Notes: generated from the letters alone by a model not told the origin. Shown: positions 25,301-33,468, counted from the stretch's first letter. The stretch: 39,117 bases of DNA from Lachnospiraceae bacterium (GCA_004556655.1 SFGF01000031.1:1-39117), one strand, 5' to 3'. Program-made: numbers and translations.

Positions 25301-25556
25301 CCCATCCTGCCTTTCTCGGTACCATATAGCCTTTCATGGTACGATAACGGGGAATCATATCTTTAATAACACGGGTCAGCACATGTCCGATATGCGGTTT
25401 TCCATTGGCAGTCGGCGGTCCATCATAGAAGGTATATGTCTCACCTTCTTTCCGCTGTTCCATACTTTTTTCGAAAATATGATTTTCTTTCCAGAATTGT
25501 TCTGTTTTCTTTTCTCTCTCCACGAAATTCAGATTAGTTGATACTTTCTGATACAT
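22365..25556 (-). CDS. ileS: Isoleucyl-tRNA synthetase, type 2 (IleS2-like)
   Basis: This 1063-residue enzyme charges tRNA-Ile. It has HIGH (55-58, in PPTANGKPHIGHVL), GWDTHGLPVE, the Rossmann and editing domains, and KMSKSKGN. Length about 1060 and the KMSKSKGN (not KMSKSLGN) form place it in the longer, eukaryote-like type 2 class found in many clostridia; that class is known to be less sensitive to mupirocin, though sensitivity was not assessed here. It has AAGGAGG before the ATG. It is preceded by a T-box leader and a consensus promoter, so expression should respond to uncharged tRNA-Ile. Confidence 0.96.
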   Translation of the reverse strand: MYQKVSTNLNFVEREKKTEQFWKENHIFEKSMEQRKEGETYTFYDGPPTANGKPHIGHVLTRVIKDMIPRYRTMKGYMVPRKAGWDTHGLPVELEVEKLLGLDGKEQIEEYGLVPFIDKCKESVWKYKGMWEDFSSTVGFWADMDNPYVTYHDDYIESEWWALKQIWDKGLLYKGFKIVPYCPRCGTPLSAQEVAQGYKTVKERSAVVRFKVVGEDAYFLAWTTTPWTLPSNVALCVNPSDTYCKVKAADGYVYYMAEALLDKVLGKLAEDDKPAYEVLETYKGTDLEYKEYVALYECAAQEAEKQHKKAHYVICDDYVTMSDGTGIVHIAPAFGEDDARVGREYNLPLVKFVDEKGCMTPETPFAGMRAKPSKAEMEKDPNVKSADPEVLKDLEAKGLLFDAPKFEHDYPHCWRCDTPLIYYARESWFIKMTAVKDDLIRNNNTINWIPESIGKGRFGDWLENVQDWGISRNRYWGTPLNIWECECGHMHSIGSRQELFEMSGDERAKTVELHRPYIDEITIKCPVCGKPMHRVPEVIDCWFDSGAMPFAQHHYPFENKELFEQQFPAQFISEAVDQTRGWFYSLLAESTLLFNKAPYENVIVLGHVQDENGQKMSKSKGNAVDPFEALETYGADAIRWYFYINSAPWLPNRFHGKAVQEGQRKFMSTLWNTYAFFVLYANIDEFDATKYKLEYDKLSVMDKWLLSKLNTVIQSVDDNLANYRIPEAARALQEFVDDMSNWYVRRSRERFWAKGMEQDKINAYMTLYTALVTISKVAAPMIPFMTEDIYQNLVRSIDKDAPESVHLCDFPTANKEWIDKELEDNMEHLLDIVVMGRACRNTANIKNRQPIAKMYVKADYKLSEFYVTIIEDELNVKSVEFTDNIENFISYTFKPQLKTVGPKYGKLLGGIRQALSTLDGNKAMAELRSSGELKLDINGNEVVLSESDLLVDTAQMEGFVTESDNKLAVVLDTNLTPELIEEGFVREIISKIQTMRKEAGFEVMDKINVYVKDNKVIEDIMKTHAEEIQSEVLAEEVLLDTTQGYEKEWNINSQKVTLAVEKR

Positions 25557-25620
25557 GGCGGAACCTCCTTTTAAGTTTTGTCTTAAGAATTAGGAAAGTC
25601 AACGGACTTTCCTATGATAG

Positions 25621-25860
25621 AAAAACCCTCGTCCTGTAACAGGACGAGGGCAAATACCTTCGTTATACCACCTCTTACAGCGTACGGGTTTTTACACCGA
25701 TACACGTTCCTTTTAACGGGGGAAATCCGGCATCTCCTACTTCTTTCAGATAGCAACTCGGGAGTGATATTCATCTGCTTCTACTCATACCGGGCTTCCA
25801 CCTTTCCCGACTCGCTGTAACTTTCAAAACCAGACTACTGTCTCCGTCTTCATTTTTATC
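25621..25860 (-). promoter_or_regulatory. T-box leader (isoleucine) upstream of ileS
   Basis: On the minus strand a Stem I region is followed by GAATATCACTCCCGAG with a plausible AUC (Ile) specifier at 25766-25768. The T-box sequence AGAGGTGGTATAACGAAGG (25658-25676), a degenerate form of AGGGTGGNACCGCG, comes next. CCCTCGTCCTGT/ACAGGACGAGGG (25626-25650) with TTTTT (25621-25625) forms the terminator. The class regulates aminoacyl-tRNA synthetase transcription by uncharged tRNA. Confidence 0.93.
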
Positions 25861-25867
25861 ACAAAAC

Positions 25868-25897
25868 ATTATAATCAGTAGACGAAAGGCTTGTCAA
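25868..25897 (-). promoter_or_regulatory. ileS promoter (consensus)
   Basis: TTGACA (25892-25897) and TATAAT (25868-25873) are perfect -35/-10 hexamers with 18-nt spacing on the minus strand. The transcript would start near 25861, just before Stem I of the T-box leader. Confidence 0.85.
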
Positions 25898-25939
25898 GAG
25901 ATTTTACCGATTTCTTTTGCTAACCAGTATTTACTTCTG

Positions 25940-26788
25940 TCATCCTTTAATACCCGATGCTGTGATCCCCTGTACATAATATTTCTGCAGAAAAAGAAAC
26001 AGAATAACCATAGGAATGGTACAGATTACAAGCGATGCCATAATCGGCCCATATTCAATAGGTTCCGTATTAAAAAAGGTTGCAATACCCAACTGAATTG
26101 TACGCATATTTTCACTGGTTGATACAAGCAACGGCCATAAATAATCATTCCAGTGTGCGGAAAAATCCAAAATAAATGCTGTTGCAAATACAGGTCCGGA
26201 ATTTGGTACTACAATTCTAACAAAAACAGACATTGGTCTGCACCCATCAATTTCTGCTGCTTCTATCAACTCATCAGGGAAATCCACAAAAAACTGTCTG
26301 AACAAATAAATAGTAAAACATTTTCCCACAAAGGGAACAATCAGGGCAAACCATGTATTTAACCAGCCAAATGCATTTACTTCTACATACAGAGCAAGAA
26401 TAATCGCCTCAAATGGAAATACCATAAGTGCAACAACGCAATTCGTAAGGAATTCTCTTCCTTTGAATTTAAATTTTGCCAGTGCATATCCAAACATCGA
26501 ATTTACTATCAGATCTAAAATCACAATAGCAAAACAATAAAACAAACTGTTAAATACAAAACGCAGCATCGGTGTTCGCTCAAAAACAGATGCATAATTA
26601 TTAAGCGTGACAGTTTCAGGAAAAAATGTCGCCAGAGAATTCAAATTTTTGAAAATATCCGGCTCTTCTTTCAGGGATGACACCACCATCCAAATGAGCG
26701 GTGCTATAAAAATCAGTGAAATAATTATCCCGAAAATATAATACAATACTAATCCTATTTTGTGCTTTGCTTTATTTGAAATTTTCAT
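25940..26788 (-). CDS. Carbohydrate ABC transporter permease (MalG/CUT1 family)
   Basis: This 282-residue integral membrane protein has about six membrane segments and the CUT1 EAA loop EAAEIDGCRPMSVFVRIVVP, the site contacted by the ATPase. It pairs with the permease gene upstream (12 nt gap). A signal anchor occurs at about residues 12-35. It ends with the typical QKYYVQGITASGIKG. It imports sugar across the cytoplasmic membrane together with the binding protein at 27763-29100. No terminator was seen downstream before the ileS promoter. Confidence 0.93.
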   Translation of the reverse strand: MKISNKAKHKIGLVLYYIFGIIISLIFIAPLIWMVVSSLKEEPDIFKNLNSLATFFPETVTLNNYASVFERTPMLRFVFNSLFYCFAIVILDLIVNSMFGYALAKFKFKGREFLTNCVVALMVFPFEAIILALYVEVNAFGWLNTWFALIVPFVGKCFTIYLFRQFFVDFPDELIEAAEIDGCRPMSVFVRIVVPNSGPVFATAFILDFSAHWNDYLWPLLVSTSENMRTIQLGIATFFNTEPIEYGPIMASLVICTIPMVILFLFLQKYYVQGITASGIKG

Positions 26789-26800
26789 CGCCGCTCACCT

Positions 26801-27700
26801 CTATTCATCCGATTTCAATACTTTTTTCAGCAACAGTGACAAGGCAACAATAATTACAAAATAGACCACAGCCGCAGCACATGCATATCCAAATTGTCTG
26901 CTTCTAAAAGCTACATTATAAATATAGTATACCAGTGGTTTGGTGGAATCCTGTGGTCCGCCCTGAGTCATGATATATGGCTGTGTAAATAATCGCATAG
27001 CCTGAATAGATGTAATCAAAATAATATATTTCGTAACATTTTTCAGTCCAGGTATCGTAATATAGCGGAATTTTTGAAATACATTTGCCCCATCGATGGA
27101 CGCTGCCTCGTACAAATCTGTAGAAATTCCCTGAATGCCCGCCAGAAAAATCATCATTTGATAACCTGCTCCCTGCCAAGCCGACATTACAATAATCGAA
27201 TTCATTGCTGTATCTTTACTGGTCAGAAAAGGAATTGAATCAAATCCGATACTGGTAATTATCGCATTAAACCATCCCTGTGATGGACTTGAATTTAACA
27301 TAATCTGCCACAAAATCGCTATTACCACCATAGACGTGACAGTTGGACTGAAAAATGCAATTCGAAATATGGAAACACCTCTCGTACGCTTCGAAACTAG
27401 CAACGCAAGTGCCAGTGCCAGACCACATTGCAACGGTACTACAATCACTGCAAAATATACGGTATTTTTAAAAGCAATCCAAAAATCCTGATCCTGGAAA
27501 AGATCTATGTAATTTTTGATTCCAATAAAAATTTTTTCATTCGGCCGAAGTGTATTATATTCCATCGTCGAATAACGAAGCGCTATTACAACCGGAACTG
27601 CAATAAAAGTAATGAGCAAAATTATCGCCGGCAATGAAAACAAATACGCCGTTATAGTTTCCCTTTGTTTAACTTTATTTTTATTCTGAACCTGCTTCAT
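26801..27700 (-). CDS. Carbohydrate ABC transporter permease (MalF/CUT1 family)
   Basis: This 299-residue protein has six predicted membrane segments, starting with ETITAYLFSLPAIILLITFIAV, and an EAA loop EAASIDGANVFQKFRYITIP. The longer frame begins at 27742, but AGGTGG before 27700 supports the start MKQVQNKN. It sits between the binding-protein gene (63 nt gap) and the second permease. The pair forms the translocation channel; no ATP-binding subunit is encoded in the locus, so a shared multi-sugar ATPase (MsiK-type) is likely used. Confidence 0.93.
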   Translation of the reverse strand: MKQVQNKNKVKQRETITAYLFSLPAIILLITFIAVPVVIALRYSTMEYNTLRPNEKIFIGIKNYIDLFQDQDFWIAFKNTVYFAVIVVPLQCGLALALALLVSKRTRGVSIFRIAFFSPTVTSMVVIAILWQIMLNSSPSQGWFNAIITSIGFDSIPFLTSKDTAMNSIIVMSAWQGAGYQMMIFLAGIQGISTDLYEAASIDGANVFQKFRYITIPGLKNVTKYIILITSIQAMRLFTQPYIMTQGGPQDSTKPLVYYIYNVAFRSRQFGYACAAAVVYFVIIVALSLLLKKVLKSDE

Positions 27701-27762
27701 TCTTATCCACCTGTTTTTCTGTAAAATCCTGCCGCAATGCAACAGCGGCAGGATTGAAAATG

Positions 27763-29100
27763 CTATTTTCCGTATACCGTTTCGTATTCTTTATCAATTG
27801 CTGCTGCCGCATTGTCCAGTGTTTCCTGAATGTCCGCTCCACTGAAAATATCAAATAATCCATTTGAGAATTCAGAAGTTAATGTTGCGTATACCGGAGT
27901 ACTCGGTCTTGCATGACTCGTCTTGAGAAGTTCTTCTCTAAAAATAGAGTTAGGATACTTTTCCCATTCTTCAGATTCCTCCATGACAGAAGAACGTGCC
28001 GGGATCTTAGAATTTACTTTTGCATTTTCCGCACAGTTTTCTTTGCTGCAAATAAAGGAAATGAATCCCGCAGCAGCTTCCGGTTTGTCAGAAGAAGACG
28101 TAATAGTGAATACCCAGTCACCATTTGGAGACGCCGCTTCCGCACCTGTTTCTTTAATCGGATAATAAGTCACACCCCAGTTGAAATCCCATGATTCTGC
28201 GTTAGCCAACTGATACGAACCGCTGATCATAGTCGCTGCTTTCTGATTCGCAAATTCATTGTCTATCGGATCTACATTGGCATATCCATTCTGAATCAGA
28301 TTATTCAAAAATTCTGTAGCTTCATAAGCTGCCTCATTATTAAAATATCCCGTTGCCTGAGTTCCGTCCTCACTGATCAGATTTGTCCCGGCAGAAACAT
28401 AGAATGGAAGCAGTGCATATATCATACCTTCCCCTTTATCCAAAATGATATTTGTGCCGACAACGTCATCTTTTGTAAGTGCACACGCTATTTCTTCAAA
28501 TTCCTGCCAGGTAAGTGCATCTTCCGGAGCTTCCGGTGTTCTCATTTTGATTCCCGCAGCTTCAAGCATATCAATATTGTAATACAGTGCTACTGAAGAT
28601 TCTGTAATTGAATATGCATATAACTGCCCATCATATGTATTCTGCTGCAGTGCTCCAGGCATCAAATCTTCTTTATCCTCTGCCGCAATATACTGCTCTA
28701 TCGGAATAATCAGTTCATTTTCCGCATATGTAGATACATAAGATCCGTCTACCATCATAATATCCGGCAAAGTATTTGACGTTACCGCAGCACTCACCTT
28801 ATCATCATATGAAAAAGTGCCTGAACTTGCCACAACTTCCATCTCAACTTTGTATTTACCCGCATTCTGTTCATTGAATTCTTCATTCTTTTCCTCATAC
28901 CATCCATCTGTTGCATCTGATGATTTCCAAAAACTGATTATCTGTTCTCCTTCACTTGTAGTTTCTTCTTCATTTGCAGCTTCTTCTTTCTTTTCATTTG
29001 AAGTTTCATCCGACTCACTGCTTCCGGTTGTTCCGCATCCACCTGCCATAGTTGCAATCAAACCTGCCATAATAATAAAAGATACTACTTTTCTTTTCAT
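27763..29100 (-). CDS. Sugar-binding lipoprotein of an ABC transporter
   Basis: This 445-residue protein has a lipoprotein signal (MKRKVVSFIIMAGLIATMAGGC, cysteine at residue 22) followed by an acidic/serine-rich linker (about 23-50) and a periplasmic-binding-protein-1 type fold. It contains the aromatic-rich YNIDMLEAAGIKMRTPEAPEDALTWQEFEEIACALT. It would be anchored to the outer face of the membrane and deliver oligosaccharide to the permeases. The ATG overlaps the GH32 stop as ATGA, and AGGAGG sits inside the GH32 end, giving tight coupling of hydrolase and uptake. Ligand is inferred to be a fructose-containing sugar from the GH32 neighbour. Confidence 0.92.
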   Translation of the reverse strand: MKRKVVSFIIMAGLIATMAGGCGTTGSSESDETSNEKKEEAANEEETTSEGEQIISFWKSSDATDGWYEEKNEEFNEQNAGKYKVEMEVVASSGTFSYDDKVSAAVTSNTLPDIMMVDGSYVSTYAENELIIPIEQYIAAEDKEDLMPGALQQNTYDGQLYAYSITESSVALYYNIDMLEAAGIKMRTPEAPEDALTWQEFEEIACALTKDDVVGTNIILDKGEGMIYALLPFYVSAGTNLISEDGTQATGYFNNEAAYEATEFLNNLIQNGYANVDPIDNEFANQKAATMISGSYQLANAESWDFNWGVTYYPIKETGAEAASPNGDWVFTITSSSDKPEAAAGFISFICSKENCAENAKVNSKIPARSSVMEESEEWEKYPNSIFREELLKTSHARPSTPVYATLTSEFSNGLFDIFSGADIQETLDNAAAAIDKEYETVYGK

Positions 29101-30773
29101 GAATCATACCTCCTGTTCCAAATTGATTCCATTTCAAATACTTTCATTTTTTCCAAACATGTTTCATCCTGAACCTGAACAGAACATCTTCCCATTAACT
29201 TCGTCGTATAGAATATTCTGCTGCCAACCGCCTCGCCGTCGTTGAGGAAAATTTCTGCTACTCTTCGATCAAAAAATATTTCTATTTTCTGTAATTGCTC
29301 CAGCCGGGCAATATAATGTACATTTTTATCCCTGTCTTTTGATGAATAGATCTCTGCTGTCCCCTTTTTCCAAAGGAACCGGAGTTCATCTGTGTCACTT
29401 TCCGCTATTAAAATATCTATTATCGTATCACCCTGAAGTTTTAACAATGCGTAATAGGAATTTCCTTCTATTCCAGCATAACAGGAATCTTCTTTAACAA
29501 CTTTTACCTCCTTTCCCAATAATTTGTATATTTCCTGTACAGGTTTCATATATAATTTATGCTTTTTAACAAAAAGCTCTCTTGGGACTGACATGCTGCC
29601 ATAGCAACCATTATCCATAAAAATATGCTCATTATTAAAATCCGCAATCCATCCGATCAATATACGGCGGTCTTCATGAAAAAAACTTTGAGCAGCATAT
29701 AAATTCAACCCAAAATCCAGATTACCCTCTGTCTCAATTAATAATTTTCCCTGTTCCATTTTACCTATATAATATCTGGTAGGTCGAAATCTGCCATCTT
29801 CATCCACATAATCCATAAGCGCAGCTATGGCTATCACCTTTTGATTCAGCTCAAACAAATCCGGACATTCGTAGCAAACAGCTTTTTCTTCCGTCAGGAT
29901 AATGCCTTCATACTTCCATTTTTCTAGGTCTTCCGTGGAATATTCCATCAGAATGGCGTGTCCGTTTTTTGCTCCCGCCAATACTAATACTGGTTTATTG
30001 TCAATATATGTAATCTTCGGATCACGAAAGTCGCAGGTCATTCTCTCTTCCGGTCTGCTTGCTATAATAATTTTTTCTTTCTTAAAGTGAACACCGTCAG
30101 TGCTTACCGCTTTTACCTGATATTCACAAAAATCCTCTAAATTATTCTTTCTTCCCAGATGTCTGGTGAAAAATATGTGCAATTCTTCATCTTTTACCAC
30201 TGCAGACCCCGAAAATGCACCTCCGCGATTCTCAGGATTTTCCAAAAGCTCATCCTGTGGAAACACGGCAATTGGAAAATATTTCCAATGTGTCAAATCA
30301 CAACTGACTGCATGTCCCCAGTAACAAAAATCTGCTCTCTGCTCAGTTGGATTAGCCTGATAAAACATATGGTAATATCCTTTGTAATAGCACAAACCAT
30401 TTGGATCATTCATCCAGTTTTTTACAGGGATAAAATGATATTGTTCTTTTATGGGGGAATTATGATATTGTTCTATGTCAATCAGTTCAGCGGTATCTGT
30501 TTCGAAATTAAAATTCAAAAAGCCAACCCCTTGTTCAAACAGGTCTTTATTGCCACATAAATATCCATAAGGTATGTCCACATGTTTCACACTCAACGTA
30601 TATTCCTTCCGTTTTTCCAGATTTATTTCAAAAAAATGATATACTTCACAACTAACACTGATATGTACTATGGTATGTGAACCTTCTTTCACCAGAATTT
30701 CTCCATCATTCAGCGAAGCTTTTTTTGCAAAAAATTCCATCCTGTCATATTTCCCTGATAGCAGTCTCATCAT
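29097..30773 (-). CDS. GH32 beta-fructosidase (sucrose/fructo-oligosaccharide hydrolase)
   Basis: This 558-residue protein has the catalytic five-bladed propeller with WMNDPNG (nucleophile D123), FRDP (R250-D251-P252, transition-state stabiliser) and YECPD (acid/base E302). A C-terminal beta-sandwich follows from about residue 425. An unusual N-terminal stretch of about 105 residues precedes it and is not part of the canonical fold. There is no signal peptide, so it acts on imported oligosaccharide. Two ATGs (30773, 30770) are possible; GGAGG is 4 or 7 nt upstream, the latter being the usual spacing. Transcription begins at the LacI-operator promoter upstream. Exact substrate (sucrose, FOS, inulin-type) is not readable. 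Confidence 0.94.
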   Translation of the reverse strand: MMRLLSGKYDRMEFFAKKASLNDGEILVKEGSHTIVHISVSCEVYHFFEINLEKRKEYTLSVKHVDIPYGYLCGNKDLFEQGVGFLNFNFETDTAELIDIEQYHNSPIKEQYHFIPVKNWMNDPNGLCYYKGYYHMFYQANPTEQRADFCYWGHAVSCDLTHWKYFPIAVFPQDELLENPENRGGAFSGSAVVKDEELHIFFTRHLGRKNNLEDFCEYQVKAVSTDGVHFKKEKIIIASRPEERMTCDFRDPKITYIDNKPVLVLAGAKNGHAILMEYSTEDLEKWKYEGIILTEEKAVCYECPDLFELNQKVIAIAALMDYVDEDGRFRPTRYYIGKMEQGKLLIETEGNLDFGLNLYAAQSFFHEDRRILIGWIADFNNEHIFMDNGCYGSMSVPRELFVKKHKLYMKPVQEIYKLLGKEVKVVKEDSCYAGIEGNSYYALLKLQGDTIIDILIAESDTDELRFLWKKGTAEIYSSKDRDKNVHYIARLEQLQKIEIFFDRRVAEIFLNDGEAVGSRIFYTTKLMGRCSVQVQDETCLEKMKVFEMESIWNRRYDS

Positions 30774-30783
30774 ATTTCCTCCG

Positions 30784-30876
30784 ATATAAAACCGGTTCGA
30801 TACAAACCGGAAGTTTAACCGGTTTATCGAACCGGTTTTATATGCATATAGTACAACAACTTTGTATTTTTGTCAA
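30784..30876 (-). promoter_or_regulatory. Promoter and symmetrical LacI-family operator cluster of the GH32 operon
   Basis: On the minus strand TTGACA (30871-30876), 17 nt, TACTAT (30848-30853). Directly downstream, 30825-30843 and 30784-30802 are 19-bp perfect inverted arms, each with an AACCGG half-site, and the centre has two more (AAACCGGAA and TAACCGGTTT). CG-centred AAACCGGTTT-like sites are typical LacI-family operators. The sites cover the transcript start, so binding should block initiation. The regulator is encoded next door. Confidence 0.82.
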
Positions 30877-30915
30877 TATGTTTTATTCATTTTATTTCAA
30901 TTATTAACTCAGATA

Positions 30916-31881
30916 TCATTTGGTTGTAGCACGATGTTGTAACTGCACATCTATGATGAATTCCTGTTTTTCCGGTTTCTCACCTGCAATTATTTTTTGA
31001 AGCACTATCACCGCCTGTTTTGCAAGTTCCTGAATTGGCTGGACAATTGTCGTTATGGGCAATGTATTTGCTTCTGTTAAAAACGTACCATCATATGCAA
31101 TTGCACAAAAATCCTCCGGTATGGACTTTCCCCTGCGATATGCTTCTTTCAGACACGCCATAACATACAGATCTGCTCCGATCACACCATCTATTTTATT
31201 TTTTTCGAACAGCTCACCTATCATTTGCTCAAGATGGTAAGGCATATCTGTTGCAATAGTAAGTACTTCGATTTTCCTCTTTTCCAAATTTTCTTTGATC
31301 AGATTATGACGTTTGGCAGATGTATTGTTTTTAACAATTGTACCAAGAAACATAACTACTTTTCTACATCCATTCCTCACAATTTCATCCACAATCAATT
31401 CACTGCTCATTTCATGATTGCTACGAATGATCGGCACCTGATCCCCTACCTGTCGATCAAGACTCACCATGGGACAATTCAAATCTGTATAGTAACCAGA
31501 TGGCAATTCATACTGACCTATGATTAAACCATCCATAAACTTCCTCTGCAACATATTAATATAATCCTGTTCACGTTCCACACTTCCGGAAGTATTGCAG
31601 ATCAGAGTTTTATATCCCCGAATGTAAAGCTCATTCTCAACATATTTAATAAATTCCGCGAAAAAGGGATTTGCTATATCCGGAACCATAACGCCAACCA
31701 TTCCGCTTTTTTGCAAAGACAGATTTCTTGCCAGACTGTTTGGCACATAATTCAGTTCCTCAATAGCCGCCAACACCTTTTCCTTTGTCTGTTCAGAGAC
31801 ATAACCTGTATTATTTATTACTAAAGATACGGTACTTTTAGCCACTTTTGCTTTTTTGGCTATATCTGAAATTGTTGTCAT
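30916..31881 (-). CDS. LacI-family transcriptional regulator of the GH32 locus
   Basis: This 321-residue repressor has an N-terminal helix-turn-helix (TTISDIAKKAKVAKSTVSLVINNTGYVSEQTKEKVLAAIEELNYVPNSLAR, residues 2-53) with a hinge helix ending in NYVPNSLARNL, then a two-lobe PBP1-like effector domain with GVMVPDIANPFFAEFIKYVE. It probably binds the AACCGG operator cluster downstream and is released by a fructose-derived or sucrose-type inducer; both points are inference. The ATG follows GGAGGGATAT. It is 142 nt upstream of the GH32 gene and transcribed in the same direction. Confidence 0.95.
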   Translation of the reverse strand: MTTISDIAKKAKVAKSTVSLVINNTGYVSEQTKEKVLAAIEELNYVPNSLARNLSLQKSGMVGVMVPDIANPFFAEFIKYVENELYIRGYKTLICNTSGSVEREQDYINMLQRKFMDGLIIGQYELPSGYYTDLNCPMVSLDRQVGDQVPIIRSNHEMSSELIVDEIVRNGCRKVVMFLGTIVKNNTSAKRHNLIKENLEKRKIEVLTIATDMPYHLEQMIGELFEKNKIDGVIGADLYVMACLKEAYRRGKSIPEDFCAIAYDGTFLTEANTLPITTIVQPIQELAKQAVIVLQKIIAGEKPEKQEFIIDVQLQHRATTK

Positions 31882-31956
31882 ATATCCCTCCGCAGTCAGG
31901 TTACTGCTAACTTGTTAATAACCTGGTTTTAATGGTTTTTTTGTTTTAAAGAAGCC

Positions 31957-33276
31957 TTATTTCTTATTTTTGTTTTTATTTATCTGACTTGACAGCAGTT
32001 TATCCAGATAGATGGACTTGAACTGTTTGCTCGCCAATGCCTGCTTAAGGGGCGGAAGCTGTAAAATCGTGGAAAATACAGCTGCCATAGCCCGATGGTT
32101 GGCAAATGCCTGATTGTCAAAAATGAGATTCTGCAAGGTTCCTTTTTCAATGGCCTGCAGCACAAACCGGTGTGTGCTGTTCACAGGCGTAATGACCTGA
32201 ACAGGGCGACGCTGCAGTTCAATAGCCTTTGTCGGACAGTTTCTGGCACATACGCCACAACCCAGACAGATTTCTGTATTGACCACTGCTCTTTTTCCTT
32301 TTTTATTTGTACCGGAGGCATTGTCATTTTCGTCTTCTTTTACGGAAATAGCAAAAATCGGACAAACTTTTTCACATTTTCCACAGCCCACACATGTCTC
32401 TTCTTTCACCTTGGGAATGTAATTGGTAGTCGCTACCGGCTGCATGGGGCTGAATCTTCTGGCTGCCTGCAATGCCTCACAGCAGCAGCCACAGCAGTTG
32501 CAGATAAACGCAGGATTTTCCCGGACATTTTCTCCAATCTGTACCAGATTATGATCATAAGAACGTTCCAGCGCATCCATAGCTTCTGCTTTGTCGATCA
32601 GACGGGCATAACCGCCATGCTCTGACAGAGAACGGGCCACATTTCCAAAAGTCAGGCAGACATCCAGAGGTGCATTGATCTCACAAGGATGTCCCGCATG
32701 AAGCATCTTATGGCGACAATAACAGGTTCCGAGTCCGATATACTCTGCTTCCTCTATGATATGACTGGCTCTCTCGTAGTCCATAATATGCAGAGTGTTA
32801 TCATTAGTCAGTACCGGTTCCTGTACATAAACCCGCCCCAGTCTTGTCTCTGTGACAAAAAACAAGTCTTTGACAAAATCCTCTTCCACATTCATATACT
32901 GGTAATACAGTTCGCTCAAATATTTCTGATCAATATCTCCTCTGGTCCGCATCAGGGCAAATTCAATAAAACCTGCCATCGGAGGCGGCATTACAAATTT
33001 GCGCACTCCGTTATGGTAAGAGTCCACCAGGAGAGCTTTCTCACACAGATGGGTCAGAAATTTCTCCGCTTTGGCTTCACTGGTATTCCAAATCTTAGCC
33101 GCTTTCTTTGCCGTAAATGGTCGTACCGGCAGAAGAGCAACCCATTTCGCTTCTTTTTCCGTATAGAGTACCTGCAAAATCTTATAGAGCGTGTCCGAAA
33201 CCGGCGCGCCCTGGGTAAACCAGTTAATCCGGTCCTCCAGATTCTTATAGGCATCTTTGCTGGCAATATGTCCCAT
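31957..33276 (-). CDS. 4Fe-4S dicluster protein of uncertain function
   Basis: This 439-residue protein has an N-terminal region of about 170 residues without clear motif, then CYCRHK and CNCCGCCC cysteine clusters (about residues 190 and 270) that may bind further metal, and two classical ferredoxin motifs: CVGCGKCEKVCP and CLGCGVCARNCP. A basic C-terminus follows, rich in K and N. It is probably a cytoplasmic electron-transfer or oxidoreductase-associated protein. The longer frame starts at 33327 but AAAGGACAATTAT supports the ATG at 33276. A promoter is visible upstream. Family known only as iron-sulfur; no partner is adjacent. Confidence 0.85.
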   Translation of the reverse strand: MGHIASKDAYKNLEDRINWFTQGAPVSDTLYKILQVLYTEKEAKWVALLPVRPFTAKKAAKIWNTSEAKAEKFLTHLCEKALLVDSYHNGVRKFVMPPPMAGFIEFALMRTRGDIDQKYLSELYYQYMNVEEDFVKDLFFVTETRLGRVYVQEPVLTNDNTLHIMDYERASHIIEEAEYIGLGTCYCRHKMLHAGHPCEINAPLDVCLTFGNVARSLSEHGGYARLIDKAEAMDALERSYDHNLVQIGENVRENPAFICNCCGCCCEALQAARRFSPMQPVATTNYIPKVKEETCVGCGKCEKVCPIFAISVKEDENDNASGTNKKGKRAVVNTEICLGCGVCARNCPTKAIELQRRPVQVITPVNSTHRFVLQAIEKGTLQNLIFDNQAFANHRAMAAVFSTILQLPPLKQALASKQFKSIYLDKLLSSQINKNKNKK

Positions 33277-33347
33277 ATAATTGTCCTTTCTCTGATTACT
33301 GTCTGGCGTCAAGGTACACCGACGCATTTATTTACTTGTTTCTTTCT

Positions 33348-33376
33348 AGTATACCGCATCCGCACGATTTCAGTAA
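33348..33376 (-). promoter_or_regulatory. Candidate promoter of the 4Fe-4S gene
   Basis: On the minus strand TTACTG (33371-33376) and TATACT (33348-33353) are 17 nt apart, about 70 nt before the ATG. The REPIN-like element lies about 35-90 nt upstream. Confidence 0.5.
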
Positions 33377-33409
33377 TATGTAATTTTATTAAATGAAAGC
33401 GGACAGGAA

Positions 33410-33468
33410 GCGGACAGGGGACAGACCTGTGTCCCAAAATATGAGACACAGGTCTGTCCCCTGTCCGC
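33410..33468. repeat. REPIN-like 24-bp inverted repeat (copy C) after the phosphotransferase gene
   Basis: 33410-33433 (GCGGACAGGGGACAGA, then CCTGTGTC) is the exact reverse complement of 33445-33468, with an 11-nt loop. It starts 2 nt after the phosphotransferase stop codon (33471-33473), in the direction of that gene. A partial extra copy GCGGACAGG lies at 33400-33408. It can fold into a long hairpin and probably ends or stabilises the message, although only a weak T-tract follows. Confidence 0.9.

Noticed and set aside
31882..31956. LacI autoregulatory operator (AACCTGGTT) before lacI
   Set aside because: The site is one base off the CG-centred form and is single; evidence is too weak compared with the array at 30784-30843.
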